Assembly: GCA_039000685.1 (NCBI GenBank)
Contig: JAWBNW010000001.1
Coordinates: 17,876 to 81,875 of the forward strand
Source of the DNA: JAVZGQ01 sp039000685
Lineage (GTDB): Archaea; Aenigmatarchaeota; Aenigmatarchaeia; CG10238-14; SCSR01
Direction of reading: 5' to 3'
Length of the DNA stretch: 64,000 nt
Shown: positions 35,776-44,869 of the stretch, piece by piece
Position numbering within the stretch: the first letter of the stretch is position 1
Layout: every line of letters starts with the position of its first letter
Notes under the pieces: model-generated
The model's input: the letters and a program-made list of their open reading frames with translations, nothing else
The model's database searches: none
What the model was told of the DNA's origin: nothing
Position numbers and translations under genes: made by a program

Positions 35776-38100
35776 ATGGTAACAAAAAAAGAATTGATTC
35801 AAGAATTTCAAAAGAAGCCCGAGCGCTATTGGAAGGTTAAACTCTTCGATGAATTAAACTTCAAAAGAAGGCAGTGCAACAAATGTGGCAAATATTTCTG
35901 GTCAATAAAAGAACAAGAAACTTGCAATGATTCTACTTGTAGAGCTTACGACTTCATAGGCAAGCCACCAACAAAAAAGAGCTGGGATATTTTTAAGACT
36001 TGGGAAAAAATTCAAAAATTTTTTGTCGATAACAATCATATTGCCCTCAACCGCTATCCCACAGTCTGTAGATGGTATCCACTTTACTTCACAATCGCAG
36101 GTATAGTGAATTTCTATAGAGTTAGTGAGGATGGTAGCCTAGATTGGGAATTTCCAGCAAACCCAACTATCTTGCTGCAGCCTTGCTTGCGCTTTAATGA
36201 TATACCAAATGTTGGCTTGAATTCAAAGAGCTTCACTTGCTTTGGTATGGTCCAGCAAACTTCTTTGTTTGATGGCAAAAAAGGCTATTGGAAAGATAAA
36301 TGCATAGAACTTGATTTTGAATTGCTAACAAAAGTTTTTGGAATTAAACCAGAAGAGATAAACTTCATAGAAGACGCTTGGCTTGGCTACGCTGCTTTTG
36401 GAAGCAGCTTGGAATACCATGTTCAAGGAATAGAGCTTGGTAATGCCGTCTTCACAGAATTCCTAGGAACCCCTGAGAATTACAGGGAAGCAAAAGAAAA
36501 AATAATTGACATGGGCGCTGGTTGGGAAAGGCTTGCTTGGATAACTCAAGGCAAACTAACTTGCTATGATGCAGTTTTTGGTCCAGTTTTAGAGAAGATG
36601 AAAAAAACTTGTGGGATAAAGTATGATAAAAAGTTTTTTACACAATACTCAAAAATTTCAGGAAGAATCAATCTTGACGAGTTTGCAGATTTTAGGCCAG
36701 TCTTATCTTCTTTAGCTGAAACACTTAAGATATCTCCCGAAGAACTGCAAAAAACAATCGAGCCTGTACAAGCTTTGTACGCAATAGCAGATCATACTAG
36801 AGCTTTGGTTTTTGCAATTGCAGATGGCGGTTTGCCGAGCAATGTTGCTGGGGGTTACAACTTGAGAGTTATTTTGAGAAGATCCTTGAGCTTCATAGAT
36901 AAGTTTGAATGGAATTTGAGAATAGAGGACGTTGCGAATTGGCACATAGACTATTTGAAAAAAATTTTCCCTGAGCTTGAAAAAAAGAGAGAAGAGATAG
37001 AAAAAATTTTACAGGTTGAAACTAAAAGGTACAAAACTACTAAAGAAAGAGCTGGCAGAATTATTCAGTCGTTTGCTGGGAGAAAACCAACAGAAGAAGA
37101 ATTGATAAAGCTATATGATTCTGAAGGAATAACACCTGAGCAACTTGGAATAGAAGTTTCTTCAGATTTCTACACCAAGGTTACAGAAAGGCATATGGCT
37201 GAGAAAGAAGAAGGCGAAAAAATAGCTTTGGATGTCTCTGGCTTACCGAAAACAAAAATTTTGTACTACGACGATGTTATCAACTTCAAAGCAAAAGTTT
37301 TGAAAATCTCGGGAAACTTTGTCGTTCTGGACCAAACAGCTTTCTATCCGACTTCTGGTGGTCAAGAGCATGATACCGGCTATATTGGTGATAACAAGGT
37401 TGTTGATGTGATGAAAATCCATTCTGTCATACTTCATCAGCTTGAAGGATGCAATTTGAAGGAAGGTCAAATTGTTGATTGTAAAGTTGATAAGAAAAGA
37501 AGAGAAATTTTGAAGAAGCATCACGATGCAATTCACATAATAAGTGGGGCAGCAAGAAAAGTTTTGGGTCAACATGTCCATCAATATGGTGCAGAAAAGA
37601 CAGAAGAAAAAGCAAGAATTGACATAACACACTTCGAAGCCTTAAGCGAAGAGGAAGAGGAAAAAATAGAAAAGCTTGCAAATGAAATTGTGCAAAAAGG
37701 TTTGCCAATAAATAAGTTTATTTTGGATAGAGGTGAAGCTGAAAAGAAATATGGTTTTGGAATTTATGCAGGTGGCTACATACCTTCAAGAAAGCTTAGG
37801 ATTGTTGAGATAAAGAGGTTTGATGTTGAAGCTTGTGGAGGCTTGCATGGCAACAACACAAAAGAAGTTGGTTTAATAAAAATCTTGAGGACGAAAAGAA
37901 TTGCTGATGGTTTGGTTAGAATTGAAATAAAAGCAGGAGATGTTGCTCTAGAATACTTGAAAGAAAAAGAAAGAATATTGAGAGAAGTTGAAAAAAGGCT
38001 AGATGTAAAGGAAGAAAAAGTTGTTGAAGCTGTAAAAGAACTTTTCGAAAAGTGGAAAAAACTTAGAAAGCAGTTGAAAAAAATGAGGAAGAAAAAATGA
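35776..38100 (+). CDS. alaS: Alanyl-tRNA synthetase lacking the C-Ala domain
   Basis: 774 aa. Archaeal AlaRS with the N-terminal zinc-binding extension ('CNKCGKYFWSIKEQETC'), class II catalytic core ('PTVCRWYPLYFTIAGIVNF', 'WLGYAAFGSSLEYHVQG'), and the editing domain ('HHDAIHIISGAARKVLGQHV' zinc site, 'CGGLHGNNTKEVG'). The protein ends in a coiled coil 'FEKWKKLRKQLKKMRKKK' where longer archaeal enzymes (about 900 aa) continue into the tRNA-binding C-Ala domain. A 51-aa ORF overlaps the stop by ATGA. It charges tRNA-Ala. Confidence 0.92.
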   Translation: MVTKKELIQEFQKKPERYWKVKLFDELNFKRRQCNKCGKYFWSIKEQETCNDSTCRAYDFIGKPPTKKSWDIFKTWEKIQKFFVDNNHIALNRYPTVCRWYPLYFTIAGIVNFYRVSEDGSLDWEFPANPTILLQPCLRFNDIPNVGLNSKSFTCFGMVQQTSLFDGKKGYWKDKCIELDFELLTKVFGIKPEEINFIEDAWLGYAAFGSSLEYHVQGIELGNAVFTEFLGTPENYREAKEKIIDMGAGWERLAWITQGKLTCYDAVFGPVLEKMKKTCGIKYDKKFFTQYSKISGRINLDEFADFRPVLSSLAETLKISPEELQKTIEPVQALYAIADHTRALVFAIADGGLPSNVAGGYNLRVILRRSLSFIDKFEWNLRIEDVANWHIDYLKKIFPELEKKREEIEKILQVETKRYKTTKERAGRIIQSFAGRKPTEEELIKLYDSEGITPEQLGIEVSSDFYTKVTERHMAEKEEGEKIALDVSGLPKTKILYYDDVINFKAKVLKISGNFVVLDQTAFYPTSGGQEHDTGYIGDNKVVDVMKIHSVILHQLEGCNLKEGQIVDCKVDKKRREILKKHHDAIHIISGAARKVLGQHVHQYGAEKTEEKARIDITHFEALSEEEEEKIEKLANEIVQKGLPINKFILDRGEAEKKYGFGIYAGGYIPSRKLRIVEIKRFDVEACGGLHGNNTKEVGLIKILRTKRIADGLVRIEIKAGDVALEYLKEKERILREVEKRLDVKEEKVVEAVKELFEKWKKLRKQLKKMRKKK

Positions 38101-38252
38101 TTTCAAGAAGAGAATGGGAAGAATTGAAGAAGAAAGAAAAGATATTGAGAAAAGCTACTGAGATCCTTAGGGTTGAGGATAAAGATTTGCCTAGAGTCAT
38201 AGAGAGATTTCAAAAGGAGATAAAAGAAATGGAAGAAAAGTTAAGAGAGTAA
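38097..38252 (+). CDS. 51-aa charged helical protein coupled to AlaRS
   Basis: MISRREWEELKKKEKIL to EEKLRE; ATG overlaps the alaS stop (ATGA). Almost entirely charged helix, likely coiled coil, like the AlaRS C-terminus just upstream. It may be a separate subunit that supports the shortened AlaRS, or a remnant of its missing C-terminal region. It has no C-Ala-like globular sequence. Confidence 0.55.
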   Translation: MISRREWEELKKKEKILRKATEILRVEDKDLPRVIERFQKEIKEMEEKLRE

Positions 38253-38253
38253 C

Positions 38254-38823
38254 TCAATAATCGTATGGCACAATCCATAATTCCTCAAAATCTTCTAAAC
38301 TATACTCCTTAGTTTTTAATCTTTCTCTTTCTTCTTCCAATCCTTTTTTAAATTCTCTCCATTTTTCATCTAATTTAATCAATTCATTACCATATTTTAT
38401 CACAAAATCAAATGGCCTTATAAACTTTCTATCTTTCGAAAGATGCGAATCAAGACTAACTATATTTTCCACTTCATTTAATTTGGCAAGGGTCAATAGT
38501 GCGCCATCAACCGAGCCATATTTTTCTTTATTTTTGATCAACTTCTTATCTAGTCTTATTCGGATAAAATTTCTATTTTTTAAGATATTATAAACCCAAG
38601 AACAGCCTAAACCATTATATTTTTTAATCAAACATTTTATAATTTCTTTTTCAGTCCCGTAGGCTATACCAAACTTTAATGTACTATTGTCTTGTGATTC
38701 GACTATTCTCCAACAATCTGGATAACACCTAACGGCCCCAATGAAAATATTTGAGTCCAAAAGATTGATTTTTTGAGGAAGTTGACCAAAACCTTTTTCA
38801 TCCCATATCGTGTAATCTTTCAT
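38254..38823 (-). CDS. PIN-like nuclease-fold protein
   Basis: 189 aa. 'INLLDSNIFIGAVR' (first acidic residue), 'GSVDGALLTLAK' (second) and 'VENIVSLDSHLSK' (third) follow the PIN/VapC order. The C-terminal third is a charged helix. No small antitoxin gene adjoins it, so it may not be a classic VapC. It is nearly tail-to-tail with the 51-aa ORF (1 nt between stops). Confidence 0.6.
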   Translation of the reverse strand: MKDYTIWDEKGFGQLPQKINLLDSNIFIGAVRCYPDCWRIVESQDNSTLKFGIAYGTEKEIIKCLIKKYNGLGCSWVYNILKNRNFIRIRLDKKLIKNKEKYGSVDGALLTLAKLNEVENIVSLDSHLSKDRKFIRPFDFVIKYGNELIKLDEKWREFKKGLEEERERLKTKEYSLEDFEELWIVPYDY

Positions 38824-38877
38824 ATTTTTAATCTTTTTGATAATTATTAATCTTTTTTCTTGAATAATACACAGTTA

Positions 38878-39474
38878 TTAAGAAGTCTTCCCTTTAGGCA
38901 ATATCATCAAACCTTCTTCCGGATCTCCTATTGCAAGATAATTGTTCTCTAAGAACAGCTTTCCGATTAAAGCAGAAGTGATAGCATCTAGCTCATCGTC
39001 TGTTATTTTCTCTTTTTCAACATCTCCCCTAAACCCAAATTTTATCAAGGCCTTTCTCAGTTTTTCTATTCCCTTTTTCTTTCTAGAAATCCCAAGTATG
39101 TCTTGAGCTGCTCCGGGAAAACTTTCTATAACTTTGTAGCCTTTTCTTTCAAAAAATTTCTTCAGTTTCATTCCTCTTTTAGTCAAGCTTCTCATAGGCC
39201 CAAGTGTAATAGGGAAGAATTTTATCTTCATTTTAATCAATTCTCTATCACATGCCCTAAGATGAGGGCCTTTTTGCTCAATAGTTTTCCTACCTTTCGG
39301 TAAACTCAGAGGAGCATCTATGCTTATGATGTCAGGATTTCTTTTGAGGCTCTCTTCAATTATTTCTTTGTCTGAATGCAAAGCAAGGGTCTTACAATTC
39401 AAATTCTCATCCATAAAACAAAATCCGGTTGTTTGTTTCTCGCTACCAGCCAAATCTATACCAACAATCCTCAT
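38878..39474 (-). CDS. DUF429-family predicted nuclease (RNase H-like fold)
   Basis: 198 aa from the ATG at 39474; a longer frame to 39501 would overlap the upstream gene. Motifs 'IVGIDLAGSEKQ' (first Asp), 'DIISIDAPLSLPKG', 'CDRELIKMKIKFFPI', 'VIESFPGAAQDILG' and 'ITDDELDAITSAL' (acidic end) match DUF429. The fold resembles RNase H/resolvase; biochemical role not established. Confidence 0.75.
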   Translation of the reverse strand: MRIVGIDLAGSEKQTTGFCFMDENLNCKTLALHSDKEIIEESLKRNPDIISIDAPLSLPKGRKTIEQKGPHLRACDRELIKMKIKFFPITLGPMRSLTKRGMKLKKFFERKGYKVIESFPGAAQDILGISRKKKGIEKLRKALIKFGFRGDVEKEKITDDELDAITSALIGKLFLENNYLAIGDPEEGLMILPKGKTS

Positions 39475-39485
39475 CTCAATTCCAC

Positions 39486-39935
39486 TTAAACCTTGGCACA
39501 TTCAACAGGTGGATAAAGCATGATTTCACACAAAACATCCATTACATTTTCTTCTGTTATGTTTTCTCCTTCCAATTCTTTTTCTTGAAGGTAAATTCTA
39601 TTCTCTGTTATGTTAAAACCTATGAAGTGGAGCTTTGGAAAGCTTTCATTGACCAAAATCTTTTCCAAGAAAACTTTGTCGCTATACTGATTTGCAAAAT
39701 CTTCTAGGAGAGAAATCTTTTCTTGACAATCTTGGCAGTCTTGACCATACAGAAATTCCAACAAAACCCTGCCTTGTCTCAAAACAAGATTTTTTTGCTG
39801 GACATCCAGCTCATAATTCACTATGTTTCCTTCTGGCAGGGTCGGCCTTGAAATTAAAGAAGATATGAAATAAATAAGGGTAGAGCTAAGCATGAGCAGA
39901 GCCAAGAAAATTCCAAGCAAGCTTGACTTCTTCAT
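39486..39935 (-). CDS. Membrane-anchored thioredoxin-like protein
   Basis: 149 aa from ATG 39935 (TTG 39944 is possible). One N-terminal transmembrane helix (about residues 5-27), then a thioredoxin-like domain: 'VLLEFLYGQDCQDCQEKIS' has the CxxC redox site, and 'KLHFIGFNITENRIYLQ' resembles the 'P-x-x-x-x-G' strand region. It would act outside the membrane, perhaps on the many Cys-bearing surface proteins of this genome. The start of DUF429 is 12 nt downstream. Confidence 0.65.
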   Translation of the reverse strand: MKKSSLLGIFLALLMLSSTLIYFISSLISRPTLPEGNIVNYELDVQQKNLVLRQGRVLLEFLYGQDCQDCQEKISLLEDFANQYSDKVFLEKILVNESFPKLHFIGFNITENRIYLQEKELEGENITEENVMDVLCEIMLYPPVECAKV

Positions 39936-39979
39936 ACTTAACAAATTTAACTCCTTAAGATAAATTTTTATTAGATGAT

Positions 39980-40771
39980 ATGGTTCTGGAAAGATTGGTA
40001 AGTGTGAGAGGTGCTCTCAAGCAGCCCTTTTGGGTCTTCATCTTGGGCGGCTTGATTTCCACTATAAGCTTAGCTTTGTCTTTCTTAATTTTTCCCGACT
40101 CTGTTGGTCTGATCAGCAACTTCTTCATCACATTTGGTATAATGCCTTTCATGCTAGATTTCATAAGGTATGAAGGAGCTAATGTAGAGCAGAAAGCGGA
40201 AGAACTGAAGAAGATGAACATCTTCCAAAGACATAGAAATGTAATAATGATCTATACAGCTTTTTTTGCCGGCATGGTTCTGACACAAACAATCCTCTAC
40301 ATGATGATCCCTGAAAATTGGTGTCAAAAACTCTTCAACGATCAGATCACTCAAATAAATTTGATAAGAGGCAAGGCCACTTTTGGTGGGACATTTTCCA
40401 CTATACTAATAAACAATTCTGGTGTTCTCATGCTCTCTTTTCTCTTTTCTTTCTTGTTCGGCGCAGGAGCAATTTTCATCTTGGCTTGGAATGCTTCAGT
40501 TCTTTCTGTTGCAATTGGAATGACGGCAAAAAGTTTAGGCGGCTTTAGAGGGATTCCTCTAGCGATTCTAACTTTCTTCCCTCATGGGAGTCTTGAGATT
40601 TTGGCTTACTTCATAGGAGGAATTGCAGGTGGCTTGGCTTCTGTGGCTTTCACAAAAAGGAAAACAGAAAAATTCAGTTTTGTCTTGAGAGATAGTTTTG
40701 AGATGATGTTAGCTGCTTTTGTTTTGTTGGTGATAGCAGCCACAATAGAAACCACAATAATCGTGGCTTAA
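39980..40771 (+). CDS. SpoIIM-like integral membrane protein (DUF95)
   Basis: 263 aa, about six transmembrane helices. Family hallmarks: 'NNSGVLMLSFLFSFLFGAG', 'LAWNASVLSVAIG' and 'FFPHGSLEILAYFIGG' with the conserved H-G-x-x-E. The role of archaeal SpoIIM homologues is unknown; membrane remodelling is one suggestion. Divergent from the thioredoxin-like gene and abutting the stop of leuS. Confidence 0.8.
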   Translation: MVLERLVSVRGALKQPFWVFILGGLISTISLALSFLIFPDSVGLISNFFITFGIMPFMLDFIRYEGANVEQKAEELKKMNIFQRHRNVIMIYTAFFAGMVLTQTILYMMIPENWCQKLFNDQITQINLIRGKATFGGTFSTILINNSGVLMLSFLFSFLFGAGAIFILAWNASVLSVAIGMTAKSLGGFRGIPLAILTFFPHGSLEILAYFIGGIAGGLASVAFTKRKTEKFSFVLRDSFEMMLAAFVLLVIAATIETTIIVA

Positions 40772-43465
40772 TCACTCTAAATAAATCCCGGGTTTACCAT
40801 ACTTTGCTTTTGCTGCCTTGTTTTGTGGATCATACTTTTTCTCATCAGAAGCCTTGAAAGCAAAAATTTTCTTGAATCCAAACTTCTTCTTCAAGAATTT
40901 CACATTTTCTTCAAAATATTCCAGCTCTTTGTCGGTCACAAAATAAAAGTAAGCTTTCTCTTTTTTTCCAGCAAGCTTGAGAACTTGAGATACATCTTCC
41001 ATCAATTTTTTGAAATTTTGCTCTAACTCTAAAACATTCTTATCAATTTTACTCTCTTCAGCTTCAGGCCATTTGGCCACACAAACGAAGTCGTTGTTTC
41101 CAAGCTCGTGCCACCACTCTTCAGCCACATGAGGCAAGACAGGAGCAAGAATTTTCACCATGTTTCTAACAGCTTCAGAAATTATTTGCTTGTTGCAATT
41201 CTTTATTCCACCGCATCTTTCCAAATATTCTTTCAAATCATTGATGAATTCAAAAAGAGCAACTTGGACTGCTGTTCTGAACTTAAGCTCTTCATAAGCT
41301 TCAGTAGCTTTCTTCACATTTTGTTGAACTTTGCTCTGCAACAACAAATCAATTTTTTTTAAATCTTCCCTTTCAGTTTTCTTCAAATCTTTAACAAGTT
41401 TTGAGATGAATTTTATCTTTGAAGCATAAGTTGCAACAGTTTCATCTCTCCAATCCCCATCATCCAAATTTTCAGCAGAAGCCGTGATGTTTATTCTGAC
41501 CAAATCACTTCCAATTTTTTTCACCAAATCTTTCAAAGGTATTATGTTTCCTTTAGACTTACTCATCTTCGTCCCACTTGCATTAACAAAACCATTCACA
41601 CCAATTGCCTTGGGCCAATACTTTGGATCATCCCAAATGGCGACATGGTGGAAGATATAGAACGTCAAATGATTTTGAACGAGATCTTTGCCAGAGTTCC
41701 TCAAGTCAACAGGATAGAAATATTCAAATTCTCTTCTCATTTCTTCTATTATTTCTTTCTCCAAACCAGAGTTTTTACTCACTTCTTCCATATCTCCTTT
41801 ACCCAAAAAAACATAATCGAAAACTTCATCCGTCAGTTTTTTGGCAGGTATTTTTTTCTCATTTATCACTTTTGCTATTGTGTAGTAGGCCATATAGATC
41901 ACGCTGTCAGAAAGAGTTTCAATCTTCCAGCTCTTGTCCCATGGCAACGGCGTCCCCAAGCCAGTTTTTCTCGTGCAAGCCTTATCTTTCAGCCAGTCTA
42001 CCGTGTTCAAGAACTGACTTCTTATCTCTTCTGGATAAAATTTCATAGCTTTTATGCATCGCCTGACCTTTTCTTTCCATTCTTCATCTGAAAATTTCAA
42101 GAACCATTGATTCTCTAAAATCTTCACATGATTTTTTGTCCCACATCTACATACAACTAGACCAGTTGATTCCCACATCACATCTGCTATTCCTCTTTCA
42201 ATGAAATCTTTTGAAAGCTTTTCCTTGCATTCAGAAACTTTCATCCCAGAATATTCACCACAATTTTCTTTCAATACACCAAGATGGAATTCTTTCTTGT
42301 AAACTTCGGAAGTAGCTTCCTCTAATTTTTCTTTGTCATTTTGATCTTTAACTCCAAGCTTCTCACAGAATTCTATTCCAGGATGATCCCCAAGTTCAGG
42401 TGTTTTTATCAGTGATATTGGTTCAATCTCAAGAACAACTTTTGGATCAATCCCATATTTTTTAACTTCTTCAGGATTTCTTTGCAGATCATAAAGACCA
42501 ATCCAATCATAAGGGGCATGAGAAGGGACAGACATCACAATTCCAGTAGCAGAATCTGGATCAACAAAGCTTGCAGGCAAAACTATAACTTTATCTCCAT
42601 TCACAGGATTTTCCACGTACTTACCAACAAACTCTGAACCTTTTATGCTACTCAAAACTTCAACTCTTTTCAATTGGTCTTTGAGCTTCCCAGCAGCCTC
42701 TTTGCTTAAGAGCCAAGTTTCAGAATCAACTTTAGCCCAAACATACTCAACATCTGGATTAATCCAAAGATTTGTTACACCATAAGTTGTTTCCGGTCTT
42801 AAAGTACCACAAGGTAAAATTTCTCCTGAGCTGAGTCTAAATTTTATCAAGATATAGTCTATTGGGCTTTCACCCTCACCTTTAAGTCTGTCATGATCTC
42901 CTGTGGGTGATTGACATTTTGGACACCAAATAACAGGGTGAGTACCTTGAACAACATATCCTTTTTTTCTTAAAGTGTTGTATTGCCATTCAATAAATCT
43001 ACTGAAACAAGGGTCTATTGCAGTTATGAATTTTCTTCTCCAGTCAACTGAAAAACCCATTGATCTTGCGGCCTTCTCTATTTTCTTCGTCCAGAATTTT
43101 GCAACAAATTCCGGTCCCCTCTTTACAAAATTCTCCAGATCTTTGTCAGTTGCACCAAATGAATAGAAAGTCTCAATCTGAGTTTTATCCCTCGATTTAA
43201 TCCTTTCAATCGAGCCTAAAATCGGTTCACCAGTCGCGTGGAAACCCATGGCAAGCATGGCATTAAATCCTTGCATTCTCTTGAATCTGCAATAAACATC
43301 AATCCTGCTGTAAGTGAAAGCATGTCCTATGTGAAGATCAGCATTAACATAAGGAATTATCAAGGAAGTGAAAAATTTTTGTTTGCTTGGGTCAACATTT
43401 GCTTCAAAAATCTTAGCCTTTTCCCACTCAGCTTGCCATTTCTTCTCTATTTTCTTTAGGTTCAT
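40772..43465 (-). CDS. leuS: Leucyl-tRNA synthetase (archaeal type)
   Basis: 897 aa class I synthetase. HIGH motif 'NADLHIGHAFTY' near residue 45, early zinc-type segment 'WCPKCQSPTGDHDRL', editing domain with 'TLRPETTYGVTNLW' and 'GTGIVMSVPSHAPYD'-type sequence (here 'ATGIVMSVPSHAP'), 'MSKSKG' near residue 630 and the archaeal C-terminal anticodon region. It charges tRNA-Leu. Full length, with no intein. Confidence 0.94.
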   Translation of the reverse strand: MNLKKIEKKWQAEWEKAKIFEANVDPSKQKFFTSLIIPYVNADLHIGHAFTYSRIDVYCRFKRMQGFNAMLAMGFHATGEPILGSIERIKSRDKTQIETFYSFGATDKDLENFVKRGPEFVAKFWTKKIEKAARSMGFSVDWRRKFITAIDPCFSRFIEWQYNTLRKKGYVVQGTHPVIWCPKCQSPTGDHDRLKGEGESPIDYILIKFRLSSGEILPCGTLRPETTYGVTNLWINPDVEYVWAKVDSETWLLSKEAAGKLKDQLKRVEVLSSIKGSEFVGKYVENPVNGDKVIVLPASFVDPDSATGIVMSVPSHAPYDWIGLYDLQRNPEEVKKYGIDPKVVLEIEPISLIKTPELGDHPGIEFCEKLGVKDQNDKEKLEEATSEVYKKEFHLGVLKENCGEYSGMKVSECKEKLSKDFIERGIADVMWESTGLVVCRCGTKNHVKILENQWFLKFSDEEWKEKVRRCIKAMKFYPEEIRSQFLNTVDWLKDKACTRKTGLGTPLPWDKSWKIETLSDSVIYMAYYTIAKVINEKKIPAKKLTDEVFDYVFLGKGDMEEVSKNSGLEKEIIEEMRREFEYFYPVDLRNSGKDLVQNHLTFYIFHHVAIWDDPKYWPKAIGVNGFVNASGTKMSKSKGNIIPLKDLVKKIGSDLVRINITASAENLDDGDWRDETVATYASKIKFISKLVKDLKKTEREDLKKIDLLLQSKVQQNVKKATEAYEELKFRTAVQVALFEFINDLKEYLERCGGIKNCNKQIISEAVRNMVKILAPVLPHVAEEWWHELGNNDFVCVAKWPEAEESKIDKNVLELEQNFKKLMEDVSQVLKLAGKKEKAYFYFVTDKELEYFEENVKFLKKKFGFKKIFAFKASDEKKYDPQNKAAKAKYGKPGIYLE

Positions 43466-43580
43466 GAATAACCTCCTCGATAAATTGTAATATAGAGAAA
43501 GAGAGCTTTAAGCTTACAGGAGAAGTCGCTCACCCATCTCGCTCACTAAATTATTTTTAAGAAAGAAAGAATAAAAAGCT

Positions 43581-44816
43581 TTAGGCTACAATGCTCTTCA
43601 ATACACGATAAATAGATTCTGGTATGTTTGCGCTTAAGTTATGTGTATTGTTACGAAAGTCCGGTCTTGTGTTGAATTCATTTGCATATGGAGTGCATTT
43701 GTCCAAATGTTCTAATATAAGTGATTGAGCCTCTAAATATTCTGGTAGGGATTTGAATTCTGCGTATATTTGGTCATGTTCTCTCAAGGTTTTGTTAAAT
43801 TCACCTTCAGTGCATCTATTTTCCAATCTTTTTTCCAATGCAACTTTAACTTTTGTTTTGACTGGTTCTATTTTCTCGGTTTTGAACTTACTAAGCTTTT
43901 TTATTCCTTCATATATTTTTTTTCTTTCCTCACCATCCTCACATACAGGAATTATATCAATCCCTCCATACAATGCGTCTATATTAAATCCCCGAGATCT
44001 CGTGAAATTAACAAGTGCATTTATACACTCAACAGCAATTTTCTCATATTTGGGAGGTGTGGGTATTCCTATAGGAATCGCTCCTAAAGCTGTATTTTTA
44101 GCAATTATCTCATCACTACTTACAACACGAGCCAAACAACCAATAACAACTGGAGATTTACCCTTCTCTTTTTCTAAAGATATTCTTAAGTCAAGAGCAT
44201 GTGGTTTGAATTCCTCCGCATATACACCATACGGATTGCTTAGACATGGAAAGAGGGCTTCATTTATTTTTCCACGATCTTTATAATTTTGAAAGGCTGT
44301 GACACAAGTCCTTAGGAAGTCTTTTTCACTTTCGATATAAAAAATAGCTTTACCTCTACTTCCTTCCGTAGGCTTTATAACAGCCTTCTTCCATTCTTGA
44401 AAGATCAATTTCGAAATTTTTTCTGCAGCATTTCTGTTTAACGAAAATCGATCACCATACTTTTTAATCGGAAAATCTTGAATTAAAATACTATCTATAG
44501 TAGGTATTCTATATCTTCTAAAGATATCTTTTAGTCTCGGTTTTGAGTTAGAAAAATATTCAACTCCATATGGATTTATAACAAGTATATCAGCCTTTTC
44601 AAAATTTTCTGTGCTATTTTCCCTAAAATTTTTACTCGTGGCTCTATTAACTATAGCTTCTATACCGTACGAATTAATCAAACTGCGGGTTTCTTCAGGT
44701 GATTTGAATGAGAAATTTTTTAAATCAATAAACTGAATTTCTACTTTTTTACTTAGTTCTTCTAGTAGTGAAAACTCATCCAATAATATTTCATCACTTG
44801 CTAGCCCAATTTTCAT
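43581..44816 (-). CDS. LysX/RimK-like ATP-grasp ligase
   Basis: 411 aa. N-terminal preATP-grasp domain with 'IEAIVNRATS' (LysX/RimK-type NRxxS), then ATP-grasp 'KAVIKPTEGSRGKAIFYI', 'HALDLRISLEKEKG', 'LARVVSSDEI' and the metal site 'YANEFNTRPDFRNNTHN'. These enzymes join an amino group to a carboxylate (for example amino-acid carrier or glutamate additions). About 90 extra residues sit before the last block. It is divergent from a homocitrate-synthase-like gene, which fits an aminoadipate-type pathway, but the substrate is unproven. Codons (TTA, GTA, ATA rich) differ from flanking genes. Confidence 0.7.
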   Translation of the reverse strand: MKIGLASDEILLDEFSLLEELSKKVEIQFIDLKNFSFKSPEETRSLINSYGIEAIVNRATSKNFRENSTENFEKADILVINPYGVEYFSNSKPRLKDIFRRYRIPTIDSILIQDFPIKKYGDRFSLNRNAAEKISKLIFQEWKKAVIKPTEGSRGKAIFYIESEKDFLRTCVTAFQNYKDRGKINEALFPCLSNPYGVYAEEFKPHALDLRISLEKEKGKSPVVIGCLARVVSSDEIIAKNTALGAIPIGIPTPPKYEKIAVECINALVNFTRSRGFNIDALYGGIDIIPVCEDGEERKKIYEGIKKLSKFKTEKIEPVKTKVKVALEKRLENRCTEGEFNKTLREHDQIYAEFKSLPEYLEAQSLILEHLDKCTPYANEFNTRPDFRNNTHNLSANIPESIYRVLKSIVA

Positions 44817-44869
44817 AATTAGTTAAAAAATAACAAAGTTTTAAATCCTTAACTATAAGGATTAAAAAT

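Noticed and set aside
38254..38823. Classic VapBC toxin-antitoxin pair
   Set aside because: The PIN-like protein has no small antitoxin gene upstream on its strand; the adjacent 51-aa ORF is convergent and coupled to alaS.
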